Positions 59,451-64,000 of a DNA stretch of 64,000 bases are shown piece after piece. The stretch is from Lactococcus carnosus (GTDB lineage Bacteria > Bacillota > Bacilli > Lactobacillales > Streptococcaceae): positions 1-64,000 of the forward strand of contig NZ_CP017194.1 of NCBI RefSeq assembly GCF_006770265.1, written 5' to 3'. The position numbers and the translations under genes were made by a program. Under the pieces are notes generated by a model. That model worked only from the letters and a program-made list of their open reading frames with translations. It ran no database searches and was not told the origin of the DNA. The first letter of the stretch is position 1; every line of letters starts with the position of its first letter.

Positions 59451-60550
59451 TGAGCGGTACGAGTTTAGATGGTATAGATGTTGCTTTGGTTGAGATAAGT
59501 GATAAAAAAGAAGCAAGTATTCGTGTGTCACTTCTTGATTTTGTGACGTACCCCTATCAAGAAAAAACAGTGGCGCGTATTCGAGATGCCATGTCTCTTA
59601 AACACAGCAATGTCTTACTTATTTGTCAGTTGAATGTCGAGTTAGGTAAATTGTATGGCAAAGCGGCTAAGCAAATGATGGAGAAACATGACCTTTCTGG
59701 AGCTGATATTGCCTATATTGCCAATCATGGTCAGACGATTTACCATGATCCCACTTCAGAGTTTCCCTCTACTTTTCAAATAGGTGAATCGGCAGAAATT
59801 ACTGAAATAACAGGCGTCAAAACGCTATCCAATTTTAGAGAGGCCGATATTGCAGCTGGTGGTCAGGGTGCACCAATTGTCCCCTTTACTGAATATCAGC
59901 TCTATCATTCTAGCGAAAAAGATCGCATATTAGTCAATATTGGCGGCATTGCTAATCTTACAATTTTAGCAAGAGATGGTAACTTGTCATCAATTATTGC
60001 CTTTGATACAGGTCCAGGTAACATGATGATCGATGCAGCCATGCAAAAATTTTATCAAAAAAAATATGATGATGCTGGCAAAATTGCAGCGAGTGGCAAG
60101 GTCAATCAGCCCCTCTTAAATGAGTTGATGGACCATCCCTATTTATCTCAGCAGTATCCTAAAACGACAGGAAGAGAAATGTTTGGAGAAGAGATGACAG
60201 AGGCCCTATTTCAGGCTTATCACCTTTTGCCAGAAGATTGGGTTGCAACTTTTACAGCGTTTACAGCAAAATCATTATGTCAGGCCTTTGCCACTTTTTC
60301 TAAGCAGCATTTAGAAGTGATTGTCGCAGGAGGCGGCGCGTATAACAAAACGTTGATGGATTGGATTCGCTTAGAAAGTCAATGCGATGTCCTAACGCAA
60401 GAAGCATTGGGCTATTCATCAGAAGCTAAAGAAGCTATTGCTATGGCTGTTTTAGGGAAGTATACACTCGAACATACAGCTAATAACGTCCCTTCAGCCA
60501 CAGGTGCGCGACATGCTGTTATTTTAGGAAAAATCACGGATGTGAGATAA
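59432..60550 (+). CDS. anmK: Anhydro-N-acetylmuramic acid kinase
   Basis: Opens the 1,6-anhydro ring while phosphorylating, turning anhydroMurNAc into MurNAc-6-P. 372 residues with the diagnostic GMMSGTSLDGIDVAL, NHGQTIYH, GGQGAPIVPFTEY, NIGGIANLT and FDTGPGNMMIDA. AnmK is best known from Gram-negative recycling, where lytic transglycosylases make anhydro ends. GGAG precedes the ATG. It feeds MurQ directly. Confidence 0.95.
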   Translation: MLAIGMMSGTSLDGIDVALVEISDKKEASIRVSLLDFVTYPYQEKTVARIRDAMSLKHSNVLLICQLNVELGKLYGKAAKQMMEKHDLSGADIAYIANHGQTIYHDPTSEFPSTFQIGESAEITEITGVKTLSNFREADIAAGGQGAPIVPFTEYQLYHSSEKDRILVNIGGIANLTILARDGNLSSIIAFDTGPGNMMIDAAMQKFYQKKYDDAGKIAASGKVNQPLLNELMDHPYLSQQYPKTTGREMFGEEMTEALFQAYHLLPEDWVATFTAFTAKSLCQAFATFSKQHLEVIVAGGGAYNKTLMDWIRLESQCDVLTQEALGYSSEAKEAIAMAVLGKYTLEHTANNVPSATGARHAVILGKITDVR

Positions 60551-60561
60551 AAGGAGTTAAT

Positions 60562-61665
60562 ATGGGAAAAATAGGGATATCGATTTATCCAGAAAAATCA
60601 TCATTTGAGAAAGATGCAGCTTATCTGGATTTAGCACATCAATATGGGTTTAAGCGGGTATTTACCTCATTACTAGAAATCAATGGTGATAAAGAAAAGA
60701 TACTCAATAATTTTAAAAAAGTTGTGGAATATGCCAATAAGTTAGAAATGTCAGTCATGGTAGATATTTCCCCGCGTCTTTTTGACACATTAGCCATTTC
60801 ATATGAGGACTTGAGTTTTTTTCATGAGCTAGGTGCTGATGGTATTCGACTGGATGTCGGATTTACTGGACATGAAGAAGCAAAAATGACAAGAAATCCA
60901 TATGGTTTAAAAATAGAGATCAATATGAGCTCAGGAACGAACTATGTGGATAACATCATGTCGTACTCTCCTAAAAAAGACAACTTGATTGCATCACATA
61001 ATTTCTATCCAATGGCATTTTCAGGATTAGATACGGATCACTTTATTGCCTGTAATGCCCGCTTTAATAAGTATGGGTTAAATACAGCTGCTTTTGTAAA
61101 TGCTCAGTCTGCAGAATTTGGTCCGTGGCCAATTATGGATGGCTTATGCACTTTGGAAAGCCATCGTCATTTACCTCTCCTTACCCAAGTGAAACAGCTA
61201 ATGTTAATGGGGACAATCGATGATATCATTATCGGGAATGCGTATGCAAGTGAAGCAGAGTTGCGTCTGATGAGTGACACATTTTTTTCACCGGTATTAG
61301 CGTTACAGGTCTCTGCGGTAGCTGATATCACTGAAGATGAACGGATCAATTTGTTTGATTTCCCTCATTTTTATAGAGGCGACAAAAGTGCCTATCTTTT
61401 ACGCTCAACCATGACCCGTGTTGTTTTCAAGCATAAAGATTTCCCAGCTCATCATACAACTGAGATAAAGCGAGGAGATGTGTTAATTGGTAATGAACAT
61501 TTTGGCCAGTATAAAGGAGAAACAGAAATTGCTTTACAGGCAATGCCAAATGATAAACATCGGTTGAACGTTGTTGGTCATATTGTTGAAGAAGAGTTGC
61601 TACTGCTTGATGCTATTCAACCTTGGTCCAGTTTCAAATTAGTCGAAAAATCGCAGGATATGTGA
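60562..61665 (+). CDS. mupG: MupG-like 6-phospho-N-acetylmuramidase (DUF871)
   Basis: 367 residues, a DUF871 protein with an N-terminal TIM barrel (GISIYPEKSSFEKD, FKRVFTSLLEI, ADGIRLDVGFTG, SHNFYPMAFSGLD) and a C-terminal beta-domain from about residue 250. The family member MupG of Staphylococcus aureus hydrolyses MurNAc-6P-GlcNAc, next to murQ, murP and murR. The same cluster logic holds here. AAAGGAG lies before the ATG, 11 nt after anmK. Last gene of the operon, followed by strong hairpins. Confidence 0.88.
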   Translation: MGKIGISIYPEKSSFEKDAAYLDLAHQYGFKRVFTSLLEINGDKEKILNNFKKVVEYANKLEMSVMVDISPRLFDTLAISYEDLSFFHELGADGIRLDVGFTGHEEAKMTRNPYGLKIEINMSSGTNYVDNIMSYSPKKDNLIASHNFYPMAFSGLDTDHFIACNARFNKYGLNTAAFVNAQSAEFGPWPIMDGLCTLESHRHLPLLTQVKQLMLMGTIDDIIIGNAYASEAELRLMSDTFFSPVLALQVSAVADITEDERINLFDFPHFYRGDKSAYLLRSTMTRVVFKHKDFPAHHTTEIKRGDVLIGNEHFGQYKGETEIALQAMPNDKHRLNVVGHIVEEELLLLDAIQPWSSFKLVEKSQDM

Positions 61666-61682
61666 ACAATTAAGACCTAAAA

Positions 61683-61759
61683 GAGGGTGTCTTAAGACAA
61701 CCCTCTCAGACCGTAAACAACCCCACCATTTTATTTGGTGGGGTTGTTTACGGTCTGAG
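61683..61759. terminator. Twin hairpins with a 24-bp perfect inverted repeat after mupG
   Basis: First hairpin GAGGG...CCCTC (61683-61705) around the palindrome GTCTTAAGAC. Second: arms at 61705-61728 and 61736-61759, 24 bp, perfectly complementary, loop of 7 nt; A/T-rich sequence follows. It separates convergent operons. The length is unusual for a plain terminator. Confidence 0.75.
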
Positions 61760-61802
61760 AATTTTCGGTTTTAAAATCTCTTTTTTTAGGCTTAAATGAG
61801 CC

Positions 61803-63680
61803 CTATCTAATCACTTTCAGGATTACTTGCTCACGACTTACAATAGCGGGTGTAATGGGCAAGACTTCTGTGTAATCCGCAGCATTGGTAATGATGATAG
61901 GGGTAATGATGTCATACCCAGCAGCTTTGATGGCGTCCAGGTCTACGATCATAAGTGGGGTACCGATGTCGACTTGATCCCCGACCTTGATCTGTGCTGA
62001 AAAGAATTGGCCATTTAGTTTGACGGTATCAATACCAATATGAATCAGTACCTCGACCCCTTGGTCAGATTTTATCCCAATAGCGTGATTGGTTTTGTAC
62101 AAAGCTGTTACGCTCCCTTTTACAGGGGATACAAACAGCTTGTCATCTGTTATGATTGCACAGCCCTTGCCAATCATTTCCAGAGAGAAGACGTCATCTT
62201 TTACTTGCTTGATCGGAACTAGCTTTCCAGATACAGGTGCTATGATCGTTGTGACACTTTGCTTGTTTCCTGCTGTCTGTTCACTAGCTGCTTGTTCAAG
62301 TCCTTGTGCTGTATCCGTAGGCCTATGCTCCTTATATAAGAGATAAGAAATAACAAAAGAGACGATAAAGGCAATCCCACAACCGATACAAGCATTGATG
62401 ATATTGGTCAGGCCTTTATCACCGATGTAGACGGGTAGGGTTAAGAGACCGGGAGAGCCAGAGGCAAACCGTCTAACACCCATCAAACCGATGAACAAGC
62501 CGCCTACCCCACCACCTGCCATGGCAGCATATAGTGGTGTTTTAAAACGGACATTTATACCAAATAGTGCAGGCTCAGTGATGCCACATACGGCAGTGAT
62601 GCCACTAGAAAATGCCAACTGCTTGATGTCACTCTTTTTAGTTTTGATACCGACGGCAAGTGCCGCCCCACCTTGGGCGATATTTGAGGGCAGGTTTCCT
62701 GGGCCAATCATCGCATCATAGCCAAGTGTCATGATATTGTTAGCACCGATTGGAATAATACCATAATGTGTGCCAGTCATAACCAATAGTGGGAAGCAAG
62801 CACCTAACAGAGTGGGCACTAGCCAGCCAGCTGTTCTATCCAAGAATATGACGCCGCTCGCGATGTAATTCCCAACGACGTAGCCGACTGGTCCCAAAAT
62901 AACTAGCGCAACTAGTCCTGTGATCAACACAGTGATCAATGGAACTATAAAAAAAGCAATCATCTTAGGTGAATATTTTTTCGCATAGCGCTCAATATAC
63001 GACATGAACCAGACTGTTAAGATAATCGGAATTACGGTTGAGGCATAGCTTGCATTGTAGATAGGTAAAAAGGCAAATTTGATGGCATTTCCACTCTCTT
63101 TAGACGCTGTTACCATGGCAATGAAGTTTGGATGTAAGAGTACCCCACCTAACATGGCTGCTAGGTAAGTGTTACACTTAAATTTCTTGGATGCAGAAAT
63201 GGCCAAGAATATCGGGAGAAAGTAGAAAGCAGCATCAGCCATGAAGTTAATAACTTGATAAACCGTTGATGTTGCGGGGTCGACCCATTTAAAGGCCGTG
63301 CAAAGGGCTAGTAAGGCTTTAAGCATTCCTGATGCTGTGATGACAGGTAGAATGGGTGTAAAGATACTTGAAATAATATCAATCAACCTCGTACCGATAT
63401 GCTGATTTTTCTTATCCTCGGATCCCCCATCTGAGAAGCCTAGCATCTCAATCAATAGGTCATATACTTTTTCAACATCGTTACCGATAATAACTTGATA
63501 TTGGCCGCCACCTTTTGTGACACCTAGCACACCTTGTAGTTGTTTTAAATCATTGGTGCTTGCTTTAGTATCATCAGTTAAATTGAATCGAAGCCGAGTG
63601 GCACAGTGGGTTAAGTTTTGAATGTTTTTTTTACCACCAACATGTGTGATCACTTGGTCGGCTAATTTTTTGTAGTCCAT
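61803..63680 (-). CDS. PTS beta-glucoside-specific EIIBCA
   Basis: 625-residue fused permease. EIIB (1-90) has phosphorylation Cys26 in THCATRLRF and GVLGVTKGGGQYQVIIG. EIIC (about 105-455) carries GITEPALFGI. A linker precedes EIIA (about 475-625) with VLIHIGIDTVKLNG and active-site H547. It matches BglF/BglP-type transporters for aryl-beta-glucosides. The ATG at 63680 has AAGGAGG 5 nt upstream. The upstream antiterminator gene on the same strand supports BglG/LicT control. No phospho-beta-glucosidase gene follows within the window. Confidence 0.94.
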   Translation of the reverse strand: MDYKKLADQVITHVGGKKNIQNLTHCATRLRFNLTDDTKASTNDLKQLQGVLGVTKGGGQYQVIIGNDVEKVYDLLIEMLGFSDGGSEDKKNQHIGTRLIDIISSIFTPILPVITASGMLKALLALCTAFKWVDPATSTVYQVINFMADAAFYFLPIFLAISASKKFKCNTYLAAMLGGVLLHPNFIAMVTASKESGNAIKFAFLPIYNASYASTVIPIILTVWFMSYIERYAKKYSPKMIAFFIVPLITVLITGLVALVILGPVGYVVGNYIASGVIFLDRTAGWLVPTLLGACFPLLVMTGTHYGIIPIGANNIMTLGYDAMIGPGNLPSNIAQGGAALAVGIKTKKSDIKQLAFSSGITAVCGITEPALFGINVRFKTPLYAAMAGGGVGGLFIGLMGVRRFASGSPGLLTLPVYIGDKGLTNIINACIGCGIAFIVSFVISYLLYKEHRPTDTAQGLEQAASEQTAGNKQSVTTIIAPVSGKLVPIKQVKDDVFSLEMIGKGCAIITDDKLFVSPVKGSVTALYKTNHAIGIKSDQGVEVLIHIGIDTVKLNGQFFSAQIKVGDQVDIGTPLMIVDLDAIKAAGYDIITPIIITNAADYTEVLPITPAIVSREQVILKVIR

Positions 63681-63703
63681 TAGCACCTCCTTTTTTAGGG
63701 CAT

Positions 63704-64000
63704 TTAATTTTGTGTGATGCGTCTGATATGAATTGTCAGATACATCACTTCGTCATTTGTTAAGTGAATATTATGGTGTTTTAAAAAATGGTCGTATATT
63801 TTTAAGGTACATAGATATTCTTCCTTATATTTTTGTTTTAGCATGACTAGAAAATCAGCATCATCGTCCTTGATTTCATTACCAGAAAAAACACGTTGAA
63901 TAAAGAACTTCATATGTGTGATAAATCGGTCATAGTGCAGAGAATGTTCATCTAATTCAATACCGATAAAATGGTATTTGATGATAGATAAAACTTGTTT
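63704..64000 (-). CDS. BglG/LicT-family transcriptional antiterminator (partial)
   Basis: Only the C-terminal 98 residues are present; the gene runs past the window end. The frame reads LSIIKYHFIGIELDEHSLHYDRFITHMKFF and then EVMYLTIHIRRITQN, the PRD2 phospho-regulation domain with conserved His residues (THMKFF, TIHIRR). Proteins of this family bind RAT RNA and prevent termination when the sugar is present. It lies 23 nt upstream of the EIIBCA start, so the two are cotranscribed. A start at 63913 would cut PRD2 and is not used. Confidence 0.92.
   Translation of the reverse strand, partial: KQVLSIIKYHFIGIELDEHSLHYDRFITHMKFFIQRVFSGNEIKDDDADFLVMLKQKYKEEYLCTLKIYDHFLKHHNIHLTNDEVMYLTIHIRRITQN

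Noticed and set aside
61705-61759. End of an insertion sequence or MITE
   Set aside because: No transposase gene, no target duplication and no second copy in the window; kept only as an unusual hairpin.
63704-63913. A complete 69-residue protein at the right edge
   Set aside because: The frame continues to the window end with clear PRD2 sequence, so it is the tail of a BglG/LicT protein.

Overview
This window is a low-GC Gram-positive chromosome segment that starts at the replication origin (dnaA-dnaN intergenic region). The rexBA nuclease genes, a lactococcal-type histidine operon behind a T-box, a ComX-type competence sigma factor beside a ribosomal RNA operon, and the gene block rqcP-divIC-S1-serine hydrolase-tilS-hpt-ftsH all point to Streptococcaceae. 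Lactococcus is most likely, perhaps the piscium/raffinolactis side of the genus; that last placement is inference from gene content and 16S appearance, not from a search. No phage, insertion sequence or CRISPR array was seen.

Layout. 1-171: oriC part with DnaA boxes and a DnaA-trio-like unwinding element. 172-8355 (+): dnaN, rexB, rexA. 8390-15354 (-): flippase, mfd, pth, ychF and a DUF951 gene. This block looks inverted relative to the order I recall for streptococci, so these genes oppose the leading strand. 15625-23328 (+): rqcP, divIC (apparently with a non-canonical start codon), an S1 protein, an unexpected HpaB-family flavin hydroxylase, a class A beta-lactamase-like exported protein, tilS, hpt and ftsH. 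23411-26935 (+): envelope genes (MORN protein, OatA-type O-acyltransferase, LysM/transglycosylase protein). 27074-34390: seven tRNAs, an orphan 5S and tRNA-Asn, comX on the opposite strand, then a full 16S-tRNA-Ala-23S-5S-tRNA-Asn operon.

34451-36548 (+): PAP2 phosphatase and the YtqA/YtqB (MnmL/MnmM-type) tRNA wobble-uridine modification pair. 36607-44979 (+): T-box-controlled his operon hisC-Z-G-D-serB-hisB-H-A-F-I-E. 45058-46529 (-): lepB and rnhC. 46553-49348 (+): rplM-rpsI behind a structured leader, then an ABC exporter pair. 49421-54724: mixed accessory genes (amidase, amino-acid-binding lipoprotein, GNAT, MFS efflux pump behind a terminator-containing leader, CmpB-family membrane protein).

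54962-61665 (+): a cell-wall sugar salvage cluster with an RpiR/MurR-type regulator, murQ, a Lac-family EIIC without its EIIA/EIIB, a small membrane protein, a BadF-type amino-sugar kinase, anmK and a MupG/DUF871 glycosidase. Together they could import and dismantle MurNAc-containing disaccharides and anhydroMurNAc, ending at GlcNAc-6-phosphate. 61803-64000 (-): a beta-glucoside EIIBCA and the C-terminal end of its BglG/LicT antiterminator, cut by the window edge.

The main candidates for something undescribed are the MurNAc/anhydroMurNAc operon with its unusual transporter; a set of genes that appear leaderless (rqcP, PAP2, rnhC, the RpiR regulator), each with an extended -10 box 6-7 nt before the ATG; the ATC/ATT start of divIC; and the HpaB hydroxylase embedded in a core operon.
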